Counted from the stretch's first letter, positions 1-9,923 are shown. The stretch is 64,000 bases of DNA from Acinetobacter sp. ANC 3832 (GCF_002135415.1 NZ_NEGJ01000016.1:1-64000); one strand, 5' to 3'. Program-made: numbers and translations. Notes: generated by a model from the letters alone, not told the origin.

Positions 1-207
1 AAACGTTTAGGCAGGACACTATGGAAAAAATGGTCTGGTTATCACCGCCGAAGCTTGGTTGAAACCAAGATGCATTGCATCAAATTATTGGGAGATAAAT
101 TAACATCAAGGAGTTTCCCTAGTCAGGTGAATGAGATTCATGCACGTGTAGCAGTCTTGAATAAATTCACGGAATTAGGTCGCCCTCATACCCAAGTTGT
201 CACTTAA
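1..207 (+). pseudogene. IS5-like transposase, C-terminal end only
   Basis: Frame 1 is open from the first base and encodes 68 residues before a TAA, starting KRLGRTLWKKWSGYHRRSLV and ending RPHTQVVT. The basic stretch and the pattern W-x-G-Y-H-R-R-S-x-V-E-T resemble the C-terminal part of DDE transposases of the IS5 family. It sits directly upstream of a terminal-repeat-like sequence ending in CAACAAAGCCC, as expected for the right end of such an element. Only the tail is in the window, so it may be intact outside it. The family assignment is from recalled similarity. Confidence 0.7.
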
Positions 208-233
208 ATTTGAGTCGCTTAGGGGAGTTCTAC

Positions 234-287
234 TTTTAAAATCTTTGTGCAACAAAGCCCTTTTAAAATCTTTGTGCAACAAAGCCC
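234..287. repeat. Tandemly duplicated 27-bp IS end
   Basis: Two identical 27-bp copies lie head to tail at 234-260 and 261-287. Each begins TTTTAAAATC and ends CAACAAAGCCC. The sequence is what one expects of the inverted-repeat end of the IS5-like element to the left. Doubling of the end suggests two insertion or excision events, or slippage at the junction, rather than a single clean insertion. Confidence 0.8.
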
Positions 288-294
288 TTCCACT

Positions 295-651
295 CTATTT
301 TTCAGATGCCTTATATGTACTATACTTATGAATCCATCCATCCTCAGAATATAACTCACCTGCTAATCCATCGGTTAACTCATTTAGATTTGTATTCTCA
401 AATTCAATTTGAGTGCTTTCCTCTAAAAAATTGAGAGTATTAAATAAAACTAAATCAACTATTTCATAAACAACTTCATCTAATACTAATTTTTCATCAA
501 TACTCAAATTATTTATTTTTTCACTCAGAATCAGTTTATCCTTAGATTTCATTTCATTTTTTTTTATTTTTTCATAAATTTTTAAAGTTCTATCCCTAGC
601 ATTGTTTATAAACTCATTACCAAATTGATCTAAAGTATTATTATCTGACAT
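295..651 (-). CDS. Probable immunity protein to the Rhs toxin
   Basis: This 118-residue acidic protein has no signal peptide or membrane segment, so it should be cytoplasmic. It starts 2 bases after the stop of the large Rhs gene, with GGAG about 10 bases before the ATG, so the two are co-transcribed and probably co-translated. A small acidic gene directly after the toxin tip of an Rhs protein is the usual place for its immunity protein. I do not recognise a family. The gene is visibly richer in A+T than the Rhs core, as is typical of swapped toxin/immunity tips. Function rests on position, not on homology. Confidence 0.65.
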   Translation of the reverse strand: MSDNNTLDQFGNEFINNARDRTLKIYEKIKKNEMKSKDKLILSEKINNLSIDEKLVLDEVVYEIVDLVLFNTLNFLEESTQIEFENTNLNELTDGLAGELYSEDGWIHKYSTYKASEK

Positions 652-653
652 TA

Positions 654-1025
654 TTATTTACTCCAAGGTATATGATTAGGCTGTGTTACGTTTGCCTTTC
701 TTAACTCTAACAAACTCTTTGCTGCTAAGCTTCTAGCCGATTTTTCATCAGCCCCTCCCTCAACTAAACAATCCACTGCAATTTTAGTGTGTTCTTTCAT
801 TGTATTTTTCAAACAAGGTGATGTCTCTAATTCTTTGAATTTTCTACGTTGGCATTGTGTTATTTTAGCATGATCTATTCCATTATCATCCATCCAATCA
901 TTACCCAAACTATACATTTTTCCAACTAATTGTTTATAATTTTCGTCATTTTTGAACCCTGCTTTTGCATGTACATGATGGCCACCAACATCTTTATATG
1001 CTCCTGTGCTATCTGACTTTTTTGT
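654..1025 (-). other. C-terminal toxin tip of the Rhs protein, HNH/Endo VII-like
   Basis: Residues 1536-1658 follow the WIDPLGL cleavage motif. The start of the tip carries GGHHVHAKAGF (His 1551, 1552 and 1554), and the end reads PNHIPWSK. A His-His pair followed by a further His resembles the xHH signatures of HNH/Endonuclease VII-type polymorphic toxins, so DNA cleavage is a reasonable guess. The tip contains several lysines and three Cys (TQCQ, SPCL, VDCL). It could equally be a toxin family I do not recognise. Confidence 0.5.
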
Positions 1026-4000
1026 AAGTCCTAATGGATCTATCCAATAAACTGGATTCGGCGCATAAGCATAAACATTATGACCACCCAAAAGCCCAAT
1101 CGGGTCTTTAGAAATGAAACGCCCTACATATGGTGAGTAATAGCGGTAGCAGTTATAGTGAAGCCCTGTTTCTTGGTCAAAATATTGACCTTGGAAACGA
1201 ATATTATTACTGATGATTTCACTATTTTCAAAGAAATTCGACTTCGCTTTTTCTGCCTCACCACTTCGAGCATAGCTCTCGTCTTGCACTCGTGCAAAGC
1301 GTTGCTTTGCTGACACGAGCTCACCCCAAGCCTTATATTCAGCTTTCCAAATGATCGCACCTGCATGATCGCTCATTTCCTGTGGCGTACCTAAGTGGTC
1401 ACAATGATAGAACCAAACATCATCCCAGTCTTTTGCTTTCTTGCTGGTTTTCCACAATGGGTCTCGTTGTAAACTATAGGGTTTATCTGACCAATCTGGA
1501 CTTTGGTGTAATTCTATTTTTTCTGCATAGACCGCTTGAAGTAAAGGAATGAAAGAACCTTTCTCATAAACATAATGTTTGGTTGTTTCATCATTCGATT
1601 CATAGGCTAAGGTATTGCCTTCCCACCCATAAATCACATTCTGCTCATCACCTGTATGGTGGTGTTTACTTCGCTTTTGAATTCGTCGTCCTAAAGCATC
1701 ATAACGGTATTCAGCTGTATATTTTGTATTTCGACTTTTGATCAGTCGTCCACACGCATCCCATTCAAGGTGTAAATCACCTTTAGTTGATTTTTGTCGA
1801 ATGAGCTGACCATAAGCATCATATTGATATTGTTGGTCTAGGTATTCTTTAACGACATTATTAACTAAACGATTATAGCCATAACCTTTTTCTTCAGCCG
1901 TTTGCTGATGGCTTTGTTCTTTTGAGGTGTTATAGCGGTCAATGATGTTACTGGCAGGGTCAAAATTAAACGTCTCTTTACCCAGTTTACTATTCGCTTC
2001 AAGTAAGCGTCCTACAGGGTCATATTTATATTGAATATCACCACGTCGTGTATCTTGAATATGAATAAGCTGACCTGTTTTATCGTACTGATATAAACGC
2101 TGAATCAATTGTTGGGTATCTTGAATAGCATTGTTTTGAGGTTGGTTTTTTTGATTAGTTTGCCCATTTGATGGATAGCCAAACTCATGACCATTCACAA
2201 TATTTTGTTGGGTTAAACGCCCCACTTCATCATAGTGTTGTTCTTGGCTTATTCCATTGGCATAGTGACGACCTATTTCCCGATGTAAATCATCTCGTTC
2301 AAAGCTCACCACATCTTGAGCGTTTAAAATCAAGCTTTGAACATGACCACTGCCATAGGTCAGCCAATCGATATTTTGTCCATCTGGACGAATGGTTTTA
2401 ATACGGTCATTAATTTCATCATAACTGTGTTTCCACACCGCTGTATTATTGGTTTTATAGTCTTGATGATGTTCTCGAATTAAATTACCTGCTGCATCGT
2501 AATACCACTGTAAATTGCTGTCAGAATTTTTGGCTTGAATGATATTGCCATTGCTGTCATAGGCAAATTCTTCAATCTGTTGTTGTTCTAAATCTTGTTC
2601 AACATAGCCATAACCTGCGGTACGTTGTTCTAAACGGCCCATACTATCAAAGAGGAATTGTTGGATACGATCTTTCGGGGCTGCGCGGTCTTTTAAATCT
2701 TGACCATAAGCAGATGCGACTTCAATGCTATTTGTTAAATTACCATCTGTTGTATCGTACTTATAAAGGGTTTCTTTGCCATCAAAATCAATTTCTTTGA
2801 TTAAACGACTAGCAATATCATAGAAAAATTCATAACTCGCGCCATTTTCATTGGTTAAGCGCTTAAGGCGATTCAGCTTATCCCATTGATATTTCAATTT
2901 ATGGTTTAAGGCATCAGTACGTGATGCAATTAAGCCTGCTACATCATATTCGTATTGGGTGATTTGCTGTTTGGGGTCAACATGAACCAGTAAACGCCCT
3001 TCTGCATCATGAATAAAGTGTTCTTCTGCACCATCTGCATGTTTGATTTTTTCCAGTTGACCAAAGGCGTTGAGTGGCAAGCCCTTGATGACAGGTTTAC
3101 GCTTTTCTGTGGTCAGATCGCTATAGAAGTATTCAACTTTTTGTTTTAAAGCATTTTCTACCGATATAACACGACCTTTGTTGTCGTATTGCCATTTTGT
3201 TTCTTTGCCTGAACAGTCGGTATAGCTAATCAAATTGCCTTGATCATCATATGTTAATGACTTTGAACCACCTTTTGCATCTTTAATTGAGGTCAGTAAG
3301 CCTAAAGTATTATAACTATATTCAGTTTCTCGTTTGAGTGGGTCTTTTTCTTTTATGATATTGCCTTGCCCATCATATTCTTTAAACCAGCGTCCTTGTT
3401 CAGCATCAACCATTCCTGTGAGCTGCCGTTTTTCATCATAGGCATAATGTAATGTTGAGCCATCTGGCTGTATGACTTCAATGATGTTTCCATTTTCATC
3501 ATAAAAGTAAATAGTAACCGCAGCGTCCGTATCAACATGTTTGGTGACACGTGCAAAATCATCACGGAAGAACCATTCTTCTAATCCATCTGGATAAACA
3601 ATACGATAAGTATAGCCATCAATATCGTAGTAGTACCACGTTTCTTCACCATAGGCATCTGTGACGTAGGTCAAGCGGATATTATCATCCCAAGCCAAAG
3701 TCGTATCTGAACTACCATCATCAGCCCACTCATGATAAGCCTTAGATGTTGGTTCAACGCCATCATACTCAATGTTGATTCCGCGATGGGTCAGATCGGT
3801 GTAGTGTGTAAGCAAGTGATGATTATATTCGTAGCGATAACTGGCACCATTTTCTGTAATGGCTTCAACCAAATCACCTTTTTCATTGTAGTTATAGCTG
3901 GCCAATGGACGTGCAAGTTGTCCCTTTTCAACTAACCAAACATCTTCAATTCGTCCTTGTGGATTAACTTGAAAAGCGACATGTACGAGTTGTTTTTGCT

Positions 4001-5630
4001 TTTCTTTAATAATGACATCGGAAATAAAAGTGTGGTCTTCAAAAAGATGATCATAGCGTACTGCAATGGTGATACCATTTTTGTATTCAATCGTTGATAA
4101 GCGGTAGCTATCTTTATATTTTTCAAATAAATGTTTTTCTTCTTTGTTATATGAAATCATCTGAACTTTGTCAGAAACTATAGTGTAATAAAAGTCTTCT
4201 GTTTGATTATGAAAACTTTCGCCCACTTTTAGCTGTGGCAATTTAATTGGGCGGGCATCTGAACCAATATATTCCAATCCACTTAAACTTTTAAAGTATC
4301 CTGCTTTGTCTTCTGTTTCTTCAATATATTCACTTTGCGGCACAATTCGCGTGGTAAATGGTGTTAACCATCGTGCTCCGAACTCGCCTTGATCTAATTG
4401 ATATAAATTCGAGGCATATTTTCTATTTAATATAAAACTTTGAATAGATGAAACAACAGCATCTTGATGGGTTAAACATTCTGTACCCATCGCATAGGTA
4501 ATATGTTTTTTAGTCCCTGCTTTGGCTTTTCCTCCGCCTAAGTTTACTGGACACAATTCTTCGTTCGGATTACTTTTTGCTTTTGCTTGCGTATTGGTCT
4601 TTTCTAATTCACCACTTGGTCTTTGTTTCTTCTTTTCCGTCACTTGATTTTGTTTAATACTTGCTGTGGCTTTTTTCTTTAACTTAAACTTCTTTACCGC
4701 TTGAAATAAAACATTTAATAGCCACGCAATACTCATTGCTTTTGCAGGATCTGCCAATACAAGTAAATATTGTGGTGCCTTTTGTCCAAATTTTCGAATA
4801 TCACCAACGACCACTAACATTGGTTTTTTAGCAGATTCAGGAACAACAGCAGATACTACTTTCGCACCAGTATTTAAATATTCTTTTGTTCCTGCTTTCG
4901 CCACATTGACTGTGGCATCCCATAAATTACCTAATGTCTTCCTCGGATCACGTACCAAGGCATCTGCACTTACTTTTGATATACTTTTTTGTGCTTGTTT
5001 TATATTGCCAGCAGAGCTAAAAAGCTGCCCACTTAATATTTTAGTAAATCCTGTTGTAAAACTATTACTAATCTCACTGACTTTATTACCACACTTTTGC
5101 AACATGTCTTTAATTAAAGGTTGAGCTTTTGCAGCAAATTGATCAAGCTCTCCAGCGAGTTGTTCATTTAAATGGTCGGTTAGAATAACAATAATCGTAT
5201 CGGAAATTTCATGCTTAACACCTTGCTTTAAATTTTGTATCACCAAATTTAAACCCGGGCGCATACTCATTCGCATAGCTGCCATATTTGGCGGAATAGG
5301 CACAACACCCACTAAATCGAGCCCAAGATTCACCCAATCGAAAAACCCTGGGGATGGCTTCTTACTAATATCAACAACATCATAAGCTACATCCACCACA
5401 GCAAAAATATTACCAACAACAGGAACAGCACTCGCTACATTTTTTAATGTCGACAGACTGACATAATTACCTGTATGTGCTAATAACCATTTATCAATTT
5501 TGGCGACACCCGCTTTTACATCCGCAATATTCATTTTATTTAAAGGAGTAACAGCTTTTTGCCCTGTATTGGTTCTAACACTTGGTTTTGCTGCTGCTTT
5601 ATTTGTCGTTTTCTGAGGTGTCGTCGCCAT
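654..5630 (-). CDS. Rhs/YD-repeat polymorphic toxin, type VI effector
   Basis: The protein has 1658 residues. The first 330 or so are rich in Lys/Ala with hydrophobic stretches near 66-90 and 94-120. A linker with CPVNLGGGKAK opens the Rhs shell near 360. Dozens of YD repeats follow, such as YxYDxxGxL and YDEKRQLTGM. The conserved closing motif is FISKDPIGLLGGHNVYAYAP then WIDPLGL, the recalled self-cleavage site of Rhs cages. The last 123 residues form a distinct toxin tip. There is no PAAR domain at the N-terminus, so loading probably goes through the VgrG encoded 18 bases upstream. The gene lies between vgrG and a small immunity-like gene in one tight minus-strand cluster. Delivery into rival bacteria is inferred from the family. 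Confidence 0.92.
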   Translation of the reverse strand: MATTPQKTTNKAAAKPSVRTNTGQKAVTPLNKMNIADVKAGVAKIDKWLLAHTGNYVSLSTLKNVASAVPVVGNIFAVVDVAYDVVDISKKPSPGFFDWVNLGLDLVGVVPIPPNMAAMRMSMRPGLNLVIQNLKQGVKHEISDTIIVILTDHLNEQLAGELDQFAAKAQPLIKDMLQKCGNKVSEISNSFTTGFTKILSGQLFSSAGNIKQAQKSISKVSADALVRDPRKTLGNLWDATVNVAKAGTKEYLNTGAKVVSAVVPESAKKPMLVVVGDIRKFGQKAPQYLLVLADPAKAMSIAWLLNVLFQAVKKFKLKKKATASIKQNQVTEKKKQRPSGELEKTNTQAKAKSNPNEELCPVNLGGGKAKAGTKKHITYAMGTECLTHQDAVVSSIQSFILNRKYASNLYQLDQGEFGARWLTPFTTRIVPQSEYIEETEDKAGYFKSLSGLEYIGSDARPIKLPQLKVGESFHNQTEDFYYTIVSDKVQMISYNKEEKHLFEKYKDSYRLSTIEYKNGITIAVRYDHLFEDHTFISDVIIKEKQKQLVHVAFQVNPQGRIEDVWLVEKGQLARPLASYNYNEKGDLVEAITENGASYRYEYNHHLLTHYTDLTHRGINIEYDGVEPTSKAYHEWADDGSSDTTLAWDDNIRLTYVTDAYGEETWYYYDIDGYTYRIVYPDGLEEWFFRDDFARVTKHVDTDAAVTIYFYDENGNIIEVIQPDGSTLHYAYDEKRQLTGMVDAEQGRWFKEYDGQGNIIKEKDPLKRETEYSYNTLGLLTSIKDAKGGSKSLTYDDQGNLISYTDCSGKETKWQYDNKGRVISVENALKQKVEYFYSDLTTEKRKPVIKGLPLNAFGQLEKIKHADGAEEHFIHDAEGRLLVHVDPKQQITQYEYDVAGLIASRTDALNHKLKYQWDKLNRLKRLTNENGASYEFFYDIASRLIKEIDFDGKETLYKYDTTDGNLTNSIEVASAYGQDLKDRAAPKDRIQQFLFDSMGRLEQRTAGYGYVEQDLEQQQIEEFAYDSNGNIIQAKNSDSNLQWYYDAAGNLIREHHQDYKTNNTAVWKHSYDEINDRIKTIRPDGQNIDWLTYGSGHVQSLILNAQDVVSFERDDLHREIGRHYANGISQEQHYDEVGRLTQQNIVNGHEFGYPSNGQTNQKNQPQNNAIQDTQQLIQRLYQYDKTGQLIHIQDTRRGDIQYKYDPVGRLLEANSKLGKETFNFDPASNIIDRYNTSKEQSHQQTAEEKGYGYNRLVNNVVKEYLDQQYQYDAYGQLIRQKSTKGDLHLEWDACGRLIKSRNTKYTAEYRYDALGRRIQKRSKHHHTGDEQNVIYGWEGNTLAYESNDETTKHYVYEKGSFIPLLQAVYAEKIELHQSPDWSDKPYSLQRDPLWKTSKKAKDWDDVWFYHCDHLGTPQEMSDHAGAIIWKAEYKAWGELVSAKQRFARVQDESYARSGEAEKAKSNFFENSEIISNNIRFQGQYFDQETGLHYNCYRYYSPYVGRFISKDPIGLLGGHNVYAYAPNPVYWIDPLGLTKKSDSTGAYKDVGGHHVHAKAGFKNDENYKQLVGKMYSLGNDWMDDNGIDHAKITQCQRRKFKELETSPCLKNTMKEHTKIAVDCLVEGGADEKSARSLAAKSLLELRKANVTQPNHIPWSK

Positions 5631-5648
5631 TTTTATAATTCTCTAATC

Positions 5649-8600
5649 TTATTTAGAAGTAAAATTCATCGCATTCGAAGGACGATATATTGATGTCGTA
5701 TTTGCTAAAGTATTGTTTTCACGTAAAGGATTAATAAAATGTGGAGTTTGAATCATTCCGTTAATACCACTCACTGTATTTTGTCCAAGTGGATTGTGCC
5801 CCAAAGCTTTAGGGACAAAGTTTGATATTTGGCTGGTCAACTGTGATTCAACGCCTTGCTGCAACATGGGCAATAATGCTTTCGCTCCACCTTCCTTCAA
5901 TTGTTTAGCCGTTTCCAGTGTTTTCATAATAGAAGAAGGGCTAGTAAATGCTTGACCTAATGCTTTTTTCGCATCAGTAACAGCACCTTTCAATGCTGAT
6001 TCAGCTTTTCCTAATAAACTCTGTGCTTCTGCGTCATTTTCGCTTGGCCACATTGGAGGCCGTTTAAAATCACTCGCTTCATCCCAAGGATTACGCTTAT
6101 CATCATCAAAAGTGACTTTGGCTGCACCTGTAGCTAATCCTGATACTCGAACAAATCCCTTTTCATCCAATTGCCCTTGAAATTGTTTTCCTAATGCATC
6201 AACAACGGTATATCCACCCTGTTTAACAAACTCACCATGACTATAGTCATGTAAAAGCTCTAAAACACCTTGTCCTCGTTTTGGCGGTGGCGGTAAGCTT
6301 GAACTGGTACTTGCACTCGCACCACCTTGGAATATATGTTGTCCTGCATTGACTTGGAATTTACCCCCGGTCTTCGGAAAGATTCCCGAACCATTTAAGG
6401 TAAGCTGTGATGACGCACCTGTAATCACCACCTCTTTGGGACTACTGATTTCAATCCGATCTTCGGTCGAGCTAATTTTAATCCCCAGTTTCGCAAAGAT
6501 ATCTAAAGCATCTGACTGTGCCTGAACTTCAACTTTCCCTTGGGCAGCAATCGCTTTAATGCCACCTTGGGCGGCAAATAAACTGAGTTTATTTTGAGCA
6601 TGAGCAATCATGTTCTTTTGCGTGCTGAAGTTAATGCTATCGCCTGCGATTTGATTGATCTGTGCATCCGCTGATAAGTGAATATCTTCAGGGGTGCTTA
6701 GGGCAATGCCATCGGGTGAGCTGAGTAAGAGTAAAGCTTTATTGAATTTGGCAATTTTTTGTTCTAGTTGTTGTGCAAATTCTTTGAGCTGTTCAACCGA
6801 TTCAATCTCATCGGTCTTTTGATTCTTGGCTATATCACTTAAGGCTTTGCTATTGGTCTGACTGCCTTCAAGTTGTTTCTTGGTAAGCTCTGCATCTAAG
6901 TGTTCACCTTTGGCTGAATCTTGTTTGTAGGTAGATACGAGTAAACCTTGCCCTGCACGTACTGCGCCCCATTGGTCAGTTCTTAGTTCAAAACCTTCGC
7001 CTCGCCCTTCACTGTCTGCATTTTCTTTAGGATGACTGAGATTACCTAAATTGAGTTGTGTTGCCCCATGGCTACTTTGTAACTGGCTACTGATTTGTCC
7101 AGTGCTATCATCAAAGCGCAGTTGCCCAAAGCCTGCTCCACCGACTTCTTTGGAACGGATTCCCGCCAGTTTTTTGGTGTCAGGCAATTTACCTTTTTGA
7201 TCAAATTTAGTCGGACTACGTTGTGCTTCATGAATTCGTCCCACAACAAAAGGACGATCGATGTTGCCATCAAAGAAGTCGATGACCACAATCTCACCAA
7301 TCCTCGGTAAGAATCTCGCACCGTAACCTTCGCCTGCCCAAGGAGTCAGGACATCGACCCATGCCGAATCGGTATCATTGTCGTTCGAGCCTGCTCCACC
7401 ATCATGGCCGTGATCTTCATTACGGGTGAATAGGAAGCGAACTTTAATACGTCCCCATTCATCAACATGGATTTCTTCGCCACTTGGACCTACAACCTTT
7501 GCTCTTTGTGGATGCGCTGCTGGACGATGTTCTAAAGGATTGTATTCTGGAACGGTGGTGATGTTGCGACGTTGTAGTGTCAGATTGTTGGCTTGGCGTT
7601 CGTCTTTGTTATTGGTATAAATTTGGGTTTGTTGCCAATTGCTCTGTTGTAGCAGTTGATTCACTTGATCGGTTAAATCTTTTGGCAAATTATTTTGGTT
7701 GTAAAAATTTTTACTGGTAATCAGAAATTCTTTGTCTGCACCACTGTGCTGGTCTATTTCTGGATGTTCATTGAGTTCAAACCAATAGCCAACATGTGCA
7801 TCACGGACTGTGGAATTCGCTGTAAATTGTTTGGACTGGGAATCGTAGTAGTTACTTAAGTTTTGGTTTAACTTTTCAATTTGGCTATTACCTGATTTAG
7901 TTGCCCCATCTTCACCTTTGAGATCTTGCATCCATGCAGGTGAAAAGTGCCATGCTTGTTCTAAGCCTAGACTGGCATTGTCATAGTTTTCACTGTGGCT
8001 ATGTTTGCTTTGAACACTGCCTGCACCTTCTTCAGTTTCTAAAGCATCCGCTTGCCATCGTTGTACATGCACAGCAGTCGGTTGGATGGAGCGTTCCCCG
8101 ACAAAATTGGTAATCGAATCATTTTGTTCTGTTGCGCTACTACGATGGAAACGAATGTTCTTTCGTCCGAGTGCTTGATACTGGTTATTATCATCAATTA
8201 AACGTAGTTTTTGTGCTTGAATTTGTGTAGATGAATCTGAAACAGTCAGTGCTGCTTCATCGATGAGCCAATTGATCCCTTCACTTCGCATTAATCGAGT
8301 TAAAAAATCATAGTCACTTTCTAAGGATTGCATGATGAATGGACGAATATCGTAGTCTTTGGTTAAGCCACTTTTATCTAAAGTCAGACTTGAAGCGAAT
8401 AAAGTGCTTTTGTCTTGCCACTCTTCAAATATTATTTGAATAATATCCACCACAGATTTACTCATAAACACACGCGAATTTCGGCGGTGCTTCCATAAAG
8501 TAGTTGGATCTTCAACTGTAAGACGATATATCGTCAGTGAACCATCACTGGCACCAATATCAGCTTTAGTAATAATGCCTGTAAAACGTGTTAATTCACC

Positions 8601-8840
8601 TTTATCTGTGACGCTGTCTACTGCAACTTGGCTGCCTATAAATTGTTTTAACTGAATTGTTGCTGATGTAGAAAGGCAAGTTAAACTTGCCCTGAGCCCT
8701 TGATTGAGTTGGTGTTGCCCATCTATACGTTGCAAAAATACTTGTTCGTTCAAAGACGAATTTGAAAACTGCACATGTATTGCTCTTTTTTGTGCGGTCA
8801 AACCAAGTTGTTCTAATGCAGTATAAATATTATTAGGCAT
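5649..8840 (-). CDS. vgrG: Type VI secretion spike protein VgrG with C-terminal extension
   Basis: The protein has 1063 residues. The N-terminal part matches the gp27/gp5-like VgrG core: VQFSNSSLNEQVFLQRIDG, then FRSS-type early motifs, and the OB-fold region with VVGPSGEEIHVDEWGRIKVR and GYGARFLPRIGEIVVIDFF. A DUF2345-type region follows (LLLSSPDGIALSTPEDI through the beta-helix). After a PPPPKRGQG linker near 850 come about 200 residues, first a small beta domain (GGYTVVDALGKQFQGQLD), then an Ala/Gln-rich tail. Such tails usually dock an effector, and the next gene 18 bases downstream is the Rhs effector. No other T6SS structural gene is in the window, so this is an orphan vgrG that would use a secretion machine encoded elsewhere. 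Confidence 0.95.
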   Translation of the reverse strand: MPNNIYTALEQLGLTAQKRAIHVQFSNSSLNEQVFLQRIDGQHQLNQGLRASLTCLSTSATIQLKQFIGSQVAVDSVTDKGELTRFTGIITKADIGASDGSLTIYRLTVEDPTTLWKHRRNSRVFMSKSVVDIIQIIFEEWQDKSTLFASSLTLDKSGLTKDYDIRPFIMQSLESDYDFLTRLMRSEGINWLIDEAALTVSDSSTQIQAQKLRLIDDNNQYQALGRKNIRFHRSSATEQNDSITNFVGERSIQPTAVHVQRWQADALETEEGAGSVQSKHSHSENYDNASLGLEQAWHFSPAWMQDLKGEDGATKSGNSQIEKLNQNLSNYYDSQSKQFTANSTVRDAHVGYWFELNEHPEIDQHSGADKEFLITSKNFYNQNNLPKDLTDQVNQLLQQSNWQQTQIYTNNKDERQANNLTLQRRNITTVPEYNPLEHRPAAHPQRAKVVGPSGEEIHVDEWGRIKVRFLFTRNEDHGHDGGAGSNDNDTDSAWVDVLTPWAGEGYGARFLPRIGEIVVIDFFDGNIDRPFVVGRIHEAQRSPTKFDQKGKLPDTKKLAGIRSKEVGGAGFGQLRFDDSTGQISSQLQSSHGATQLNLGNLSHPKENADSEGRGEGFELRTDQWGAVRAGQGLLVSTYKQDSAKGEHLDAELTKKQLEGSQTNSKALSDIAKNQKTDEIESVEQLKEFAQQLEQKIAKFNKALLLLSSPDGIALSTPEDIHLSADAQINQIAGDSINFSTQKNMIAHAQNKLSLFAAQGGIKAIAAQGKVEVQAQSDALDIFAKLGIKISSTEDRIEISSPKEVVITGASSQLTLNGSGIFPKTGGKFQVNAGQHIFQGGASASTSSSLPPPPKRGQGVLELLHDYSHGEFVKQGGYTVVDALGKQFQGQLDEKGFVRVSGLATGAAKVTFDDDKRNPWDEASDFKRPPMWPSENDAEAQSLLGKAESALKGAVTDAKKALGQAFTSPSSIMKTLETAKQLKEGGAKALLPMLQQGVESQLTSQISNFVPKALGHNPLGQNTVSGINGMIQTPHFINPLRENNTLANTTSIYRPSNAMNFTSK

Positions 8841-8930
8841 GAGTTATTGATATAGTCGTTATAAAACTGTGACTCATTCTACAAAATAATGCACATTGCT
8901 GTCTATTTTGTTTTGTATTTGAGCGACAGT

Positions 8931-9486
8931 TTAGGTCTCACTTTGTTGCAGTTGTTTGAGCAGCTTTCGTCGATATTTAATCTGCCCTTTGGTAATTTGA
9001 AAAAGTTCTTGTAATTGCTTTCGTTCTAGGTTTTCCAGTTCAAACTGGTGTTGTTTCACCCAATCGTAATCAGGGAGTTTTATCTCAACAATAATACCAA
9101 GTTCTTTCCGCACATAAGCTTTAGCCTTATTGAGCTGTGGCAAGGCCATATTGACCTGAACAGCAATGACCTTAATAACTCATCTTGATGTGCATAGACC
9201 CATTCATAATCAGGTATATGCATTTTTCCTTGAATGCCTAATTTTTGCCTTAAACGATTAATCATATCTGAAACATTCAGTTTTTTTGCAAGATCAGTTC
9301 TTTTTAGATCACTGTTATTTTTAATATAATCCGCCAAGTCAACTGTTAATATAAGAATATACCGATCAAACACTTCACCATAAATTCTGCCCTATATAGA
9401 GGAATATCCGCTTGATTTTGATATTCCTCAAAAATATCCCAATCTTTGATTGTTCTTATCGGATAAAATTTATATTTTCGAGCCAT
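8931..9486 (-). pseudogene. Broken gene with two tandem repeat units, function unknown
   Basis: Three overlapping reading frames make one continuous protein if two single bases are restored. The frame starting MARKYKFYPIRTIKDWD at 9486 joins the next near 9383 if one T is added to a TTT run, and that frame joins the last near 9173 if one A is added to an AA run. The joined protein of about 185 residues has two similar units: MINRLRQKLGI...IPDYEWVYAHQDELL and KAKAYVRKELGI...LPDYDWVKQHQFELE. Such repeats could be small helical DNA-binding units, but I do not recognise the family. Both lesions are one-base losses in homopolymers, so they may be true decay or sequencing error. It lies just upstream of vgrG on the same strand. 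Confidence 0.6.
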
Positions 9487-9923
9487 AACAGCATAGGTAC
9501 TTCATCTTGGTTAATAATGTTCCTTTTACCAAGCTAAGCTTAAAATTTGAAGTAATTTTTGAAAAATATTTGTTTGAAATTTTAAATATTTTTTTGTGCT
9601 TAAGGATTCAATGTATTCTAATTCAAAGGCTTGATCTGCTTAGAATAGGCATAGTTTTAAAATAACGGTTTCATAAGTTGGTATTTTTTTCATAGGTGAA
9701 TCTTTAATTAAATGTATTGGTAGGGTGCTTTAATTATGAGCTCAACCATTCATCCAATGTCGATGAGTTTAGCTATACAGACACCATGAAAGGAAATACT
9801 ACTAGATACTCAAAAATATTACATAGGCAAATGTTCTTTGTGGCAGATGCCATTGATCAAAAGTTTGCTGAGCAACTGGCTTTAAACCTTCTAAAATAAA
9901 GTTTTAGCTGCTCAACACATACA
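9487..9923. other. Non-coding stretch between the broken gene and the IS3-family element
   Basis: About 440 bases are A+T-rich with no convincing gene. A frame at 9717-9899 runs 60 codons from a TTG and ends QKFAEQLALNLLK, but it has no ribosome-binding site and no family I know. It may be the tail of a deleted gene. The missing 3' half of the integrase described below is not present here on either strand. Confidence 0.5.

Noticed and set aside
9717..9899. A 60-codon frame ending QKFAEQLALNLLK
   Set aside because: It starts with TTG, has no ribosome-binding site, matches no family I know and lies in a degraded region. It may be a fragment of a lost gene but cannot be supported as a gene.
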